Assembly (NCBI GenBank): GCA_963780395.1
Contig: CAWABY010000003.1
Coordinates: 207,954-271,953 of the forward strand
Length of the DNA: 64,000 bases
DNA from: VGBV01 sp963780395
Lineage (GTDB): Bacteria > Actinomycetota > Thermoleophilia > Solirubrobacterales > 70-9
Direction of reading: 5' to 3'
This document shows positions 1 to 8,934 of the stretch, in pieces. A model generated the notes under the pieces. It was not told the DNA's origin, did no database searches, and worked only from the letters and a program-made list of their open reading frames with translations. A program made the translations under genes and the position numbers. How positions within the stretch are numbered: the stretch's first letter is position 1; the number at the start of each line of letters is the position of its first letter.

Positions 1-422
1 CGTCCACGTCCAGCTCCTTCTTGCCCTGGCGTAGGCGCCTCTCGTTGCGGGCCACCACCAGCTGGCGGACCTCGTCGCGAAGGCCGGCGTCGCCGCCGAG
101 CGCCGGCGCCTCGCGCTCTGGCGCGAGCAACCTCTCCACCTCGGCGTCGACGTCGATCGGCTTGGCGCCGCGGGCCTCGCCGCGGTCCGAGCGCGCCTGC
201 ACCATCTGGCGGATCTCCTCCTCGCGGACCTCGGCCGAGACCGGGGCCGCCGCCGCCCGACCCGCCCGAGGGGGTCTCGGGCTCGATCGCGAGGTCTCCC
301 TTGCCGATCTGCTTCATGGCGTTGCCGGCGCCGAGCGCGAACACGACCGCCCCGATGGGCAGCGCGGCGAGCACGATCAGGATCATGATCGTGCCCGCGT
401 CGATCTCGGCCAGAACCGGCAT
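1..422 (-). CDS. Membrane-anchored hypothetical protein, 3' end off the window, apparent frameshift
   Basis: The ATG at 422 opens a protein with one N-terminal membrane helix (about residues 8-30), then a Gly/Ser linker. The first frame runs into low-complexity Gly/Arg sequence. The frame offset by one base from about position 243-257 reads as a normal charged protein with two related helical units: one has EIRQMVQARSDRGEARG followed by PIDVDAEVERLL, the other has EVRQLVVARNERRLRQGKK followed by ELDVD. I therefore read one gene with an indel in a GGC-rich run. Repeated units ending in (L/I)DV(D/E) are familiar to me from actinobacterial proteins of unknown function. It is divergent from the acyl-CoA dehydrogenase at 509. 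Function unknown. Confidence 0.6.
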   Translation of the reverse strand, partial: MPVLAEIDAGTIMILIVLAALPIGAVVFALGAGNAMKQIGKGDLAIEPETPSGGSGGGGPGLGRGPRGGDPPDGAGALGPRRGPRRQADRRRRRGGEVARARARGAGARRRRRPSRRGPPAGGGPQREAPTPGQEGAGRG

Positions 423-458
423 TCAGACAGCCTAATCCGGTACTCTTCGTGGCCTGGC

Positions 459-472
459 TGACTGACCAGTCA
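459..472. promoter_or_regulatory. Palindromic operator (TetR-like) upstream of acyl-CoA dehydrogenase
   Basis: TGACTG-AC-CAGTCA is a perfect 6-bp inverted repeat with a two-base centre. It lies between the divergent starts at 422 and 509, 37 bases before the GTG of the acyl-CoA dehydrogenase. A possible -10, TACTCT, is at 441-446, which would put the palindrome just downstream of the transcription start. Sites of this shape are typical of TetR-family regulators of fatty-acid degradation. No such regulator gene adjoins it; the PadR gene downstream belongs to another family. Confidence 0.5.
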
Positions 473-508
473 ATCGGTTTCCTCCAACGCAGACAAGGAG
501 CGCGATCA

Positions 509-1753
<1,245 letters not shown>

Positions 1754-1756
1754 GCC

Positions 1757-1793
1757 GGCCGCCCGGAACCGCTTCACGAGCGCTTCGGCGGCC
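1757..1793 (+). terminator. Probable hairpin terminator after acyl-CoA dehydrogenase
   Basis: GGCCGCC (1757-1763) pairs with GGCGGCC (1787-1793). An inner CGCT/AGCG pair closes the loop. It begins 3 bases after the TAA stop. There is no T-run, as is common in high-GC actinobacteria. Confidence 0.45.
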
Positions 1794-1810
1794 GCCGGGG
1801 CGCTCAACAC

Positions 1811-1824
1811 ACTTAGACGTAAGT
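1811..1824. promoter_or_regulatory. Palindrome upstream of the PadR-family gene
   Basis: ACTTA-GACG-TAAGT is a perfect 5-bp inverted repeat. It sits 7 bases before a TACACT -10 element (1832-1837), which is itself 6 bases before the GTG at 1844. That places it over the -35 region, where an autorepressor would bind. PadR proteins bind short dyads of this kind; binding here is inferred. Confidence 0.4.
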
Positions 1825-1843
1825 AGCGGCGTACACTCGCCCA

Positions 1844-2320
1844 GTGGCGGAGCAGCGGAAGCCCGCGTCCAAGCCGGTCGCCGAGGCCGTCGCAGAGGCG
1901 GCGCGGGCCGGGGAGGAAGGCGCGCGCGAGCGCAAGCGCGCGGCGCGGCGCGGCGGTCGTCCCTCGGACGTGTTCGGCGGCGAGATCCGCCGGCGCGACG
2001 TCTTCCCGCTGCTGGTCCTGCACCTCGTGGCCAGGGAGCCCACCTACGGCAACCGGCTGATCGAGGAGATCGAGGAGATGACCCAGGGGGTGATCTCGGT
2101 CAACCCGAACACGATGTACCCGCTGCTGCGAACCATGGAGAACGACGGGCTGGTCGAGGGCCGCTGGGAGCTGCCGGACCGCCGCACGCGGCGCTACTAC
2201 TCGATCACCCCCAAGGGGCGCCGCGAATACAAGCGCCTGCTGACGGACGTCGAGCCGTTCCTCGACTCGGTGATCCGCTCGGTGACCCTGATCAAGGACG
2301 AGGTCTACGGCGAGGGCTGA
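1844..2320 (+). CDS. PadR-family transcriptional regulator
   Basis: 158 aa. The first 45 residues are Lys/Arg/Ala-rich and disordered. They are followed by a PadR winged helix from about residue 46: VFPLLVLHLVAREPTYGNRL, then the recognition region VNPNTMYPLLRTMENDGLV, then the wing RRYYSITPKGRREYKRLL. It acts as a DNA-binding repressor; the ligand is unknown. There is no Shine-Dalgarno; TACACT at 1832-1837 followed by 6 bases and GTG suggests a leaderless transcript. The palindrome at 1811-1824 suggests autoregulation. The flanking acyl-CoA dehydrogenase is a possible target but carries a different palindrome. Confidence 0.9.
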   Translation: MAEQRKPASKPVAEAVAEAARAGEEGARERKRAARRGGRPSDVFGGEIRRRDVFPLLVLHLVAREPTYGNRLIEEIEEMTQGVISVNPNTMYPLLRTMENDGLVEGRWELPDRRTRRYYSITPKGRREYKRLLTDVEPFLDSVIRSVTLIKDEVYGEG

Positions 2321-2364
2321 GCCGTCCGCTTGAGGGAACGCGGGCTTTCGGATAGCGTGCGCCC

Positions 2365-2760
2365 ATGGGGACGGGGCTCACGGACGAACCGCGCCGGCTC
2401 GCAGCCTTGTGGCTGGGCGCGTTGGCACTGGGGTTGCTCGTGCTTGTGCCCGCGACGGACGCATCCGCCGCGAAGAAGGTGAAGACGAGCACCGGCGACC
2501 TGTTCGTGGATGCGGACTCGGTCAACGGCACCATCTCCTCGAAGCGGGCCGAGTGCAGGCAGGGCCGCAAGGTGAAGCTGCGCTCGGGCTCGGACGGCAA
2601 GGTGATCGCCTCGGACAAGACCGACAAGCAGGGACGGTGGGCGGTCACGGTTCAGCTCGGCGTCGGCGTCTACTACGCCGAGGTCACGAAGGCCAGCAAG
2701 AACAGCAAGCAGGGCAAGGTGACCTGCCAGGGGGCGAAGTCGAAGTCCGTCACGATCTGA
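2365..2760 (+). CDS. Secreted hypothetical protein
   Basis: 131 aa. A Sec signal peptide (about residues 8-35, LWLGALALGLLVLVPATDA, cut near ASA-AK) precedes a small Lys-rich domain with two cysteines (in ECRQGRK and VTCQGAK). The pattern of short strands, GSDGKVIASDKTDKQGRW then YYAEVTKAS, resembles the beta-sandwich of carboxypeptidase-regulatory or prealbumin-like domains, but no family is recognised with certainty. TAGCGT at 2353-2358, 6 bases before the ATG, marks a probable leaderless promoter. Role unknown. Confidence 0.75.
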   Translation: MGTGLTDEPRRLAALWLGALALGLLVLVPATDASAAKKVKTSTGDLFVDADSVNGTISSKRAECRQGRKVKLRSGSDGKVIASDKTDKQGRWAVTVQLGVGVYYAEVTKASKNSKQGKVTCQGAKSKSVTI

Positions 2761-2781
2761 GGCGGGCGGCGATCACGGCGG

Positions 2782-3249
2782 TTAGAGCTCGCGCTCGTAG
2801 ACGTACATGACGGGCCCGTCCGGCTTCCCCTCGCGATTGGTGAAGCCGGCGCTCTCGTAGAGCCGGCAGCGCGGCGACATCGTCCTCGCTGGTGCCGAGG
2901 TTGATGTAGTCGGCTCCCGCCGCCCTCGCCTCGTTCATCGAGGCCTCCAGCAGGGCCCGGCCCTGTCCCTGGCCGCGCAGAGGCGGCACGACGTAGAGCT
3001 CCTGAAGGTGTGCCTCCAGCCGGCTGAGTAGACCGAGGCCTGGAAGCGAAGCTGGGCGAAGCCATCAGGGCCCTCGCCCACGAGCAGGAAGGTCGAATGC
3101 CGCCGCTCGATGTGCTCGGAGATCCGCGCCGCCGCCACGTCCAGCTCGGGCGTGGGCTCATCGAACTCGCTGTTGAAGTCGGTGAAAAGGCGCGCCAGCG
3201 CCGCGGCGTCGGCGACCGTCGCGAGCCTGACGTCCTCAGCCTCGGCCAT
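2782..3249 (-). pseudogene. GNAT-family N-acetyltransferase with two apparent frameshifts
   Basis: Read across three frames this is one GNAT domain. It starts MAEAEDVRLATVADAAALAR from 3249, continues after a shift near 3018-3024 as HLQELYVVPPLRGQGQGRAL (the acetyl-CoA-binding R-G-x-G-x-G loop), and after a second shift near 2866-2873 ends RLYESAGFTNREGKPDGP to the TAA at 2782. The start overlaps the end of the next GNAT gene by 14 bases, so the two would be co-transcribed. The two compensating shifts may be sequence errors or real inactivation. Substrate unknown. Confidence 0.7.
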
Positions 3250-4072
3250 CGCCTGCAGTATCCCCCGGGCCGGGCGGTTTCCTGAAGGTGCGGAACTTGC
3301 CCACGGGGGCGAAGCCGAACCTCTCGTAGAAGTGGCGTGGCCAGTCGTCCTCCGCGGCGATCAGGAAGGTGACCTCGTTTCCCCGCTCCAGCGACGCCCG
3401 AGCGGCAGCGTGCACGGTGGCGCGAGCCAGGCCCCGCCTGCGCGCGGAGCGCAGCGTGCCCACGGCGTCGATGAACCCGTAGCCGTTCTGGGTGAGCAGC
3501 CGGGTCGTCGTCGCCGGCGTGCCGTCGGCATCGGCGACGAACCAGGAGTCCCCGTCCGCGGCGTTCAGCCGCCGCTCGCTCTCGATCAGCTGCTCGACCA
3601 ACGCGTCCCGCCCCTCCGGCTCCAGTTTCAGAAAGTCCTCGTCCTCGTGGAGGATCGACCGCCTCAGCTCCACGGGGTGGGGGACCTCGCTCACTTCGAT
3701 CTGCGGCGCGTCCTCGAGCTCCGAGCGCAGCACCATGAAGACGTCCCCCTCCACCTTCCAACCCAGGCCGCGGAAGCCCGGGTCGACCCGCTCGTCCTCG
3801 TCCGGGTCGGTGGTCATCACGGTTCGGTGCGCCAGGCCTGCGCGGCCCTGGGCCTCGTCGCAGATCTCGGCCATCCGCTCGGCGCTCAGGCCGGGCTCCT
3901 CGAACATCACGAAGTTGTCGTCCCAGACGAGCGGCAGGCTCGGGGTCTGGGCGGCGAACCCGCCCTCAACCGGCTCGAAGCTGTCCGCGCACAGTATGTC
4001 GAGGTCTCGCGGCACGCGGTCGCATCTGCGCAGCACGGCGCGGTCGTCGTCCATGTCTTCGCGGCGCGTCAT
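3236..4072 (-). CDS. GNAT-family N-acetyltransferase
   Basis: 278 aa. The C-terminal half is a GNAT fold: GFIDAVGTLRSARRRGLARA gives strand beta4 and the acetyl-CoA pyrophosphate loop, and FYERFGFAPVGKFRTFRKP is the typical C-terminal beta-alpha-beta. The N-terminal half (VWDDNFVMFEEPGLSAERM) looks like a degenerate second GNAT-like unit, common in two-domain acetyltransferases. TACACT (4080-4085 on the complementary strand) lies 7 bases before the ATG. The gene is divergent from the fusion gene at 4131. Substrate unknown. Confidence 0.85.
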   Translation of the reverse strand: MTRREDMDDDRAVLRRCDRVPRDLDILCADSFEPVEGGFAAQTPSLPLVWDDNFVMFEEPGLSAERMAEICDEAQGRAGLAHRTVMTTDPDEDERVDPGFRGLGWKVEGDVFMVLRSELEDAPQIEVSEVPHPVELRRSILHEDEDFLKLEPEGRDALVEQLIESERRLNAADGDSWFVADADGTPATTTRLLTQNGYGFIDAVGTLRSARRRGLARATVHAAARASLERGNEVTFLIAAEDDWPRHFYERFGFAPVGKFRTFRKPPGPGDTAGDGRG

Positions 4073-4130
4073 GGATTCGAGTGTACATTAGCCGTTCCCC
4101 GGCCAACCGACCTTCGGAGGAACCTCTTTC

Positions 4131-6137
4131 ATGTTCGTCTTCAAGGCCGCCGTCCTCGGTGGCGGCACCATGGGGGGCGAGATCGCGCAGACGATCGCCG
4201 CCGCCGACATCCCGGTAGTCATCAAGGACGTCGAGCAGAAGTTCGTCGACGCCGCGCTCGAGAAGTCGAGTGAGGTGACCAAGAGCCAGCTCGGCAGCCT
4301 CGTGAAGAAGGAGAAGCTGACCCAGGAGGCGGCCGACCAGCGGCTGGAGGAGGTGATGGGGCTGATCACGGGCACCACCACCTACGAGGAGTTCGGCGAC
4401 GTCGACATCGTCATCGAGGCCGTGCCCGAGAAGATGGAGATCAAGAAGGCCGTCTACGCGGAGCTCGACGAGGCGACCCCGGGTCACGCGATCCTCGCCT
4501 CGAACACCTCGTCGCTTTCGATCACCGACATGGGGCGGGAGACCCTGCGTCCCGACAAGGTCGTCGGCTTCCACTTCTTCTACCCGGCCTCGGTGATGCC
4601 GCTGGTCGAGATCATCAGCGGTGAGGACACCTCGCGCGAGACGGTGACCACCGCCTTCAACTTCGCGCAGGCGATCCGCAAGCAGGGGATCACCTGCAAG
4701 GAGGTGCCGGGCTTCGTCGTCAACCGCATCCTCAACTCGGCCGCCGGCGAGGTCTGGCGCCAGCAGGAGGAGCGAGGGCTCTCGATCAAGAAGATCGACG
4801 AGGCCGTCGCCGCCGCGAACACCTCGCCGATGGGCCCGTTCATCCTCATCGACATGCTCGGGTTGGACACCGTGCTGCACGTCGCCGAGTACCTGAACGA
4901 GTCCTACGGCGACTCGTTCTACGTCCACAAGGGCATGCAGAAGCTCGTCAAGGACGGGAAGCTCGGCGCCAAGTCGGGCGGCGAGGGCTTCTACAAGGAC
5001 GGCGAGTCCAACATCGAGGGGGACGGGGACGTCGACGAGAAAGCCGGCGAGGAATTGGCCGACCTCTTCATCCTCAAGTCGCTGGTCGAGGCCTGCAAGC
5101 TGCTGGAGGAGGGCGTTTCGACCGTGCGCGAGATCGACCTGGGGATGATGGCCGGCGCCGGGCTGGACCCGCGCCGCGGCCTCTTCCCGCCCTTCTGGAA
5201 GGCCGACCTCGAGGGCCTCGACACGATGCTCGAGAAGCTGGAGAAATACGAGTCCTCCCACGGCAAGCGCTTCGCGCCGCCTCGGATCCTGAAGCGGCTC
5301 GTCGCCCAGGGCCGCCTGGGGCTGAAGTCGGGCCAGGGCTTCTACGCCTATCCGCAGGGCGGTGGCGACGGCGCCGTGAGACTCGAGAAGCGCGCGGACG
5401 GCGTCGCCATCGCCTGGCTCGCGAACCCGCCCATGAACGCGATCTCGCCCGACGTGATCGGTGACCTCGGCAAGGTCTGGGAGCAGGTCAAGGCCGACGA
5501 CGAGGTGAAGGCTCTGGTGATCTACAGCTCGCTGCCGGTCGTCTACTCGGCCGGCGCCGACATCAAGGCGTTCTCGAAGACGGACGACCCCCAGAAGGGG
5601 GCCGAGCTGATCGACGACGGCCACGCGCTGCTGCGCGAGCTGGGCCAGTCGAGCGTCTCGACGGTCGCGGCCGTGAACGCGATCGCCTACGGCGGCGGCT
5701 GCGAGCTGGCGATGGCCTGCGACTTCCGGGTTGCGGCCGACTCGGCGGTGTTCGGCCAGCCCGAGATCAACCTCGGGATCATCCCCGGCTTCGGCGGCAC
5801 CCAGCGCCTGGCGCGGCTGGTCGGCCCCTCGAAGGCGCTGGAGATGAACCTGACCGGTGACGCCGTCCTGGCCCAGGAGGCACGCGAGTGGGGCCTGGCC
5901 GACGATCTCGTGCCCGACCAGGAGCTGCTGGACGTCGCGCTCTCGTGGGCTCGGAAGCTCGCCCAGCAGGCGCCGCTGGCGGTCGAGCAGGTGAAGCTCG
6001 TCTCGCACAAGGGCGACCTGGACGAGGGCATCGAGGCCGAAAAGAAAGGGTTCGCTGAGGTCTTCTTCTCCGAGGACGGCCGCGAGGGGATCTCCGCGTT
6101 CTTGCAGAAGCGGCGCGCGCACTGGAAGGGCAAGTGA
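4131..6137 (+). CDS. 3-hydroxyacyl-CoA dehydrogenase / enoyl-CoA hydratase fusion
   Basis: Bifunctional beta-oxidation enzyme of 668 aa: hydration of enoyl-CoA and NAD-dependent oxidation of 3-hydroxyacyl-CoA. The N-terminal Rossmann domain has GGGTMG (10-15), then the catalytic pair His148 (HFFYPA) and Glu160. The HAD C-terminal domain is present twice (SGGEGFY, then SGQGFYAYPQG). A crotonase domain follows from about residue 410, with oxyanion-hole segments SAGADIKAF and YGGGCELAMA and catalytic Glu525 and Glu545. This is the reverse of the FadB/FadJ order, in which the hydratase comes first. GGAGG at 4116-4120 precedes the ATG. Thiolase is not in the window. A hairpin follows the stop. Confidence 0.93.
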   Translation: MFVFKAAVLGGGTMGGEIAQTIAAADIPVVIKDVEQKFVDAALEKSSEVTKSQLGSLVKKEKLTQEAADQRLEEVMGLITGTTTYEEFGDVDIVIEAVPEKMEIKKAVYAELDEATPGHAILASNTSSLSITDMGRETLRPDKVVGFHFFYPASVMPLVEIISGEDTSRETVTTAFNFAQAIRKQGITCKEVPGFVVNRILNSAAGEVWRQQEERGLSIKKIDEAVAAANTSPMGPFILIDMLGLDTVLHVAEYLNESYGDSFYVHKGMQKLVKDGKLGAKSGGEGFYKDGESNIEGDGDVDEKAGEELADLFILKSLVEACKLLEEGVSTVREIDLGMMAGAGLDPRRGLFPPFWKADLEGLDTMLEKLEKYESSHGKRFAPPRILKRLVAQGRLGLKSGQGFYAYPQGGGDGAVRLEKRADGVAIAWLANPPMNAISPDVIGDLGKVWEQVKADDEVKALVIYSSLPVVYSAGADIKAFSKTDDPQKGAELIDDGHALLRELGQSSVSTVAAVNAIAYGGGCELAMACDFRVAADSAVFGQPEINLGIIPGFGGTQRLARLVGPSKALEMNLTGDAVLAQEAREWGLADDLVPDQELLDVALSWARKLAQQAPLAVEQVKLVSHKGDLDEGIEAEKKGFAEVFFSEDGREGISAFLQKRRAHWKGK

Positions 6138-6153
6138 TTCCGCGCTCGCGGAT

Positions 6154-6178
6154 GAGGGTGGCCACGGGGGTCACCCTC
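6154..6178 (+). terminator. Possible hairpin terminator
   Basis: GAGGGTG (6154-6160) and CACCCTC (6172-6178) form a perfect 7-bp stem 16 bases after the fusion gene's stop. There is no T-run. Confidence 0.4.
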
Positions 6179-6207
6179 TCAGTCGAGAACACATATCGCC
6201 TGCGAGT

Positions 6208-6969
6208 GTGACCCCCGCGTCCACCACATCAGCCACTGCGAGACTCGCTCGATTGATCAGCGAGTCGAGGTGCACGGTCGCCCTCACGGGCGCCGGCATC
6301 TCGGTGCCCTCCGGCATTCCCGATTTCCGCACCCCCGGCACCGGCCTGTGGGAGAACGTGGACCCGATGGAGGTCGCGCACATCGACGCCTTCCGCAGCG
6401 ACCCCGCCCGCTTCTGGAGCTTCTACCGGCCCCGCCTGCACAGCCTCGGCGGGATCGAGCCCAATCCGGCCCACGAGGCCCTTGCGGAGCTCGAGCGCCG
6501 CGGCCTGCTCCAGGCCGTGATCACCCAGAACATCGACATGCTCCACACCAAGGCCGGGTCGAAGCGCGTGATCGAGGTGCACGGGTCGATCCGCTCCGCG
6601 AGCTGCCAGGGCTGCGATGCGACCTACGAGCTGGCCGCGATCGAGGGCCTCTTCGACGAGGAGGGGGTGGCGGCCTGCCGAGCCTGCACCAGCCTCGTCA
6701 AGCCCGACGTCGTCCTCTTCGGCGAGCTGCTCCCCGCCGAGGCGATGGCCGAGGCCGAGTCACTCGCGTCCGAGGCCGACCTGCTTCTCTGCGTCGGATC
6801 CTCGCTGGAGGTCTACCCCGTAGCGGGCCTGCCCTCGGTGACGATGGCCTCGGGCGGGAAGGTGGCGATCGTCACAAAGAGCCCGACGCCATACGACGGC
6901 GACGCCGCGGCCCGGCTCGACGGGGACGTCGCCGACCAGCTCCCGCAGCTGGTCGAAGCGCTGGGTTGA
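6208..6969 (+). CDS. cobB: Sir2-family NAD-dependent protein deacylase
   Basis: Sirtuin of 253 aa that removes acyl groups from lysine using NAD. Visible motifs are GAGIS (28-32), PDFR (38-41), TQNID (106-110), catalytic His125 in VHGS, and a zinc site of Cys133, Cys136, Cys157 and Cys160. The NAD-ribose loop is GSSLEVYP. Such enzymes deacetylate acyl-CoA synthetases in other bacteria, and one such ligase is encoded at 55036; that link is inference. The start is the GTG at 6208. Positions 6970-7175 after it hold no gene that I can see. Confidence 0.93.
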   Translation: MTPASTTSATARLARLISESRCTVALTGAGISVPSGIPDFRTPGTGLWENVDPMEVAHIDAFRSDPARFWSFYRPRLHSLGGIEPNPAHEALAELERRGLLQAVITQNIDMLHTKAGSKRVIEVHGSIRSASCQGCDATYELAAIEGLFDEEGVAACRACTSLVKPDVVLFGELLPAEAMAEAESLASEADLLLCVGSSLEVYPVAGLPSVTMASGGKVAIVTKSPTPYDGDAAARLDGDVADQLPQLVEALG

Positions 6970-7175
6970 GCGGAGTTTCCGAGGGCGCTGTGGTCCTCAA
7001 AATCGACTAGGCGGTTCCGTCCACAAAACCATGTAGGGTGCCGCCCCGTTCGGTCCTTGAGCGGGCTCCGATTGGTCTCAATCCGCCCTAGGACGAGCTC
7101 ACAAATCGGCGGGTCCGGAACGCCCGCCCGGTGGTCTAGACGCCGGCTCCCGCCGGTCATTCGGAGGCGCCCTAA

Positions 7176-8813
7176 ATGAGCATGGATGCCCATAGCTTCA
7201 CGCTGTCCGCGCGCGCGGTCCTGGGGGTCGCCCTGATCGTGCTGGTGGCGCTGGCGATGCTTCCCGCAGGCGCCGACGCGCGGCCGGGCTGCGGGGGACG
7301 CAAGGCGACCGTCGTGGCCGGCAACGGGGACGACGTGATCCGGGTCCCGAAGAAGGGCCCGCAGGTGATCGTCGCGGGCGGCGGCAACGACGAGATCCAC
7401 AGCTTCCGCAACAAGGATCGCGTCTGCGGCGGTACCGGGGATGACCGCATCTTCGGCGGGCCGGGGCGCGACAAGCTCTACGGCGGCGCGGGCGCGGACT
7501 TCGTCGATGAGGGACCGGGCTCGGGCAAGGTCTTCGCCGGCTCAGGCGATGACACCGTGCTCGGCGGAGCGGGTGGTGACACGGTCCAGGCGGGAGACGG
7601 CGCCGACCGCCTCTTCGGGGAGATCCAGGACGACCAGATGTTCGGCGAGCTCGGCGACGATCTGCTGGTCGGCGGCCAGGGAATCGACAGCCTTCACGGC
7701 GGCTCCGATCAGGACTGGCTACGCGGCGACACCAACCGTGACCGCTACTTCGGTGACGCGGGCGACGACACCTTGAGCTTCGCGACCGCGACCCCACCGG
7801 GCGGGGAGGCCGGGGTAGACGGCGTCAGCGTCAACCTGCCGGCCAACACGGCGACCGGCGACGAGTGGAAGGAGCGCGCCTTCGGGATCGAGAACCTGGT
7901 CGGATCGGCTTTCGCCGACTCACTGGTCGGGACCGGTGTCGGCTGGGTGCGCGGCAACGGCGCGGTGGACGCCTGCAAGGGCTTCGCGTCCAGCGTATGC
8001 CAGGTCGCAACGACCGCGGGCGCGACGGCCCGGATCGCCGATGCGGATGGTCCGGATCCCGGCCTGGTCGTGATGGGGGCCAGCGGCGCCGACGCGGTCA
8101 CGGTCGCCGCCACCGGCGACGCGCTCACGATCAACGGCGGGACGCTCACGCCGGGCCCAGGTTGCAGCCGGCTGACGTCGGGCCGGCTCAGCTGCGCAAT
8201 ATCGGCATCGAGGCTCGGCTACGTCTTGATCTGGGGCGGCGGCGGTGCTGACTCGATGGCGGTCGGCAGCGGCTTGGCAACAAGCACCATGTTCAAGGGA
8301 GACGGCGGCCCGGGCAACGACACGATCAGCGGCGGCCTGGCGTCGGACGTGCTCTGGGCGGGGGAGTCCGGATCGGATCGCGTCTTCGGTAACGGCGGCG
8401 ACGACTCGGTGGTCGGGCGGCCCGGCGGGGGCGATCTGCTCTCGGGCGGTCCCGGGAGCGATCAGCTCGCCTCTGACGACCCGTGCGCCGGCCACACCTA
8501 TGACGGCGGCCCCGGACGCGCGGATGTCGCTGGATTCGGGCACGTCTCAAGCGGGGGCGTCGAGGCCCACCTGGGTGGCGCGGCGACGATGCGCAATAGC
8601 CCGGGCTGCTCGGCGACGACGATCGCCCACAGCGCCGAGATCCTGGAGGGCTCCGCCCATGACGACGTGCTGGTCGGGGACGGCCGCCCGAACCTGGTGA
8701 TCGGGCGCGAGGGCGACGACGTCCTCATCGGCCGCGGTGGCCGAGACGAGCTGCGCGGCGACGCCGGCAACGACCGCTGCATCGACGGCAACGCGATCAA
8801 GCTCAGCTGCTGA
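7176..8813 (+). CDS. Secreted RTX-like calcium-binding repeat protein, copy 1
   Basis: 545 aa with a Sec signal peptide (about residues 12-36, ending ADA-RPG). It consists largely of GGxGxDxxx nonapeptide repeats that build a calcium-bound beta-roll: repeats at about residues 48-200, a middle domain (GVSVNLPANTATGDEWKERA, about 210-340), and more repeats to the C-terminus. GGAGG at 7163-7167 precedes the ATG. Unlike most RTX proteins it has ten cysteines, all matched in the next gene, and enters the Sec pathway rather than carrying a type I secretion gene alongside. Copy 2 (546 aa) follows in tandem. Function unknown; probably extracellular or wall-associated. Confidence 0.85.
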   Translation: MSMDAHSFTLSARAVLGVALIVLVALAMLPAGADARPGCGGRKATVVAGNGDDVIRVPKKGPQVIVAGGGNDEIHSFRNKDRVCGGTGDDRIFGGPGRDKLYGGAGADFVDEGPGSGKVFAGSGDDTVLGGAGGDTVQAGDGADRLFGEIQDDQMFGELGDDLLVGGQGIDSLHGGSDQDWLRGDTNRDRYFGDAGDDTLSFATATPPGGEAGVDGVSVNLPANTATGDEWKERAFGIENLVGSAFADSLVGTGVGWVRGNGAVDACKGFASSVCQVATTAGATARIADADGPDPGLVVMGASGADAVTVAATGDALTINGGTLTPGPGCSRLTSGRLSCAISASRLGYVLIWGGGGADSMAVGSGLATSTMFKGDGGPGNDTISGGLASDVLWAGESGSDRVFGNGGDDSVVGRPGGGDLLSGGPGSDQLASDDPCAGHTYDGGPGRADVAGFGHVSSGGVEAHLGGAATMRNSPGCSATTIAHSAEILEGSAHDDVLVGDGRPNLVIGREGDDVLIGRGGRDELRGDAGNDRCIDGNAIKLSC

Positions 8814-8817
8814 GACG

Positions 8818-8850
8818 CCAGGCGTCCGGGCCCGCGCATGGAGCGCCTGG
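8818..8850 (+). terminator. Hairpin between the two RTX-like genes
   Basis: CCAGGCG (8818-8824) and CGCCTGG (8844-8850) form a 7-bp stem just after the copy 1 stop. It may attenuate transcription into copy 2. Confidence 0.35.
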
Positions 8851-8934
8851 ACGGATGTTCCGGCCGCCTCAAGCGCCCGAATGCCCCTGCCGATGCCTGT
8901 CACGGGCGGCCGAAGGCGACTGAAAGGCGAGGGC

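Noticed and set aside
430..439. GCCTAATCCG shared by the regions near 430 and 50108
   Set aside because: A single 10-base match without symmetry or a common distance to a start codon; likely chance.
21..461. Plus-strand open frame at the left edge
   Set aside because: Ser/Arg/Ala-rich shadow of the minus-strand gene starting at 422; it also crosses the divergent promoter region.
6990..7060. tRNA-like fragment (CCTCAAAATCG followed by GGTTCCGTCC)
   Set aside because: No acceptor stem, D-arm or CCA-side pairing can be drawn. The resemblance to a leucine anticodon loop and T-arm is by chance.
8737..8934. N-terminal extension of RTX-like copy 2
   Set aside because: It overlaps the end of copy 1 and encodes Ser/Thr/Ala shadow sequence. 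The GTG at 8935 has a ribosome site and gives the same length as copy 1.
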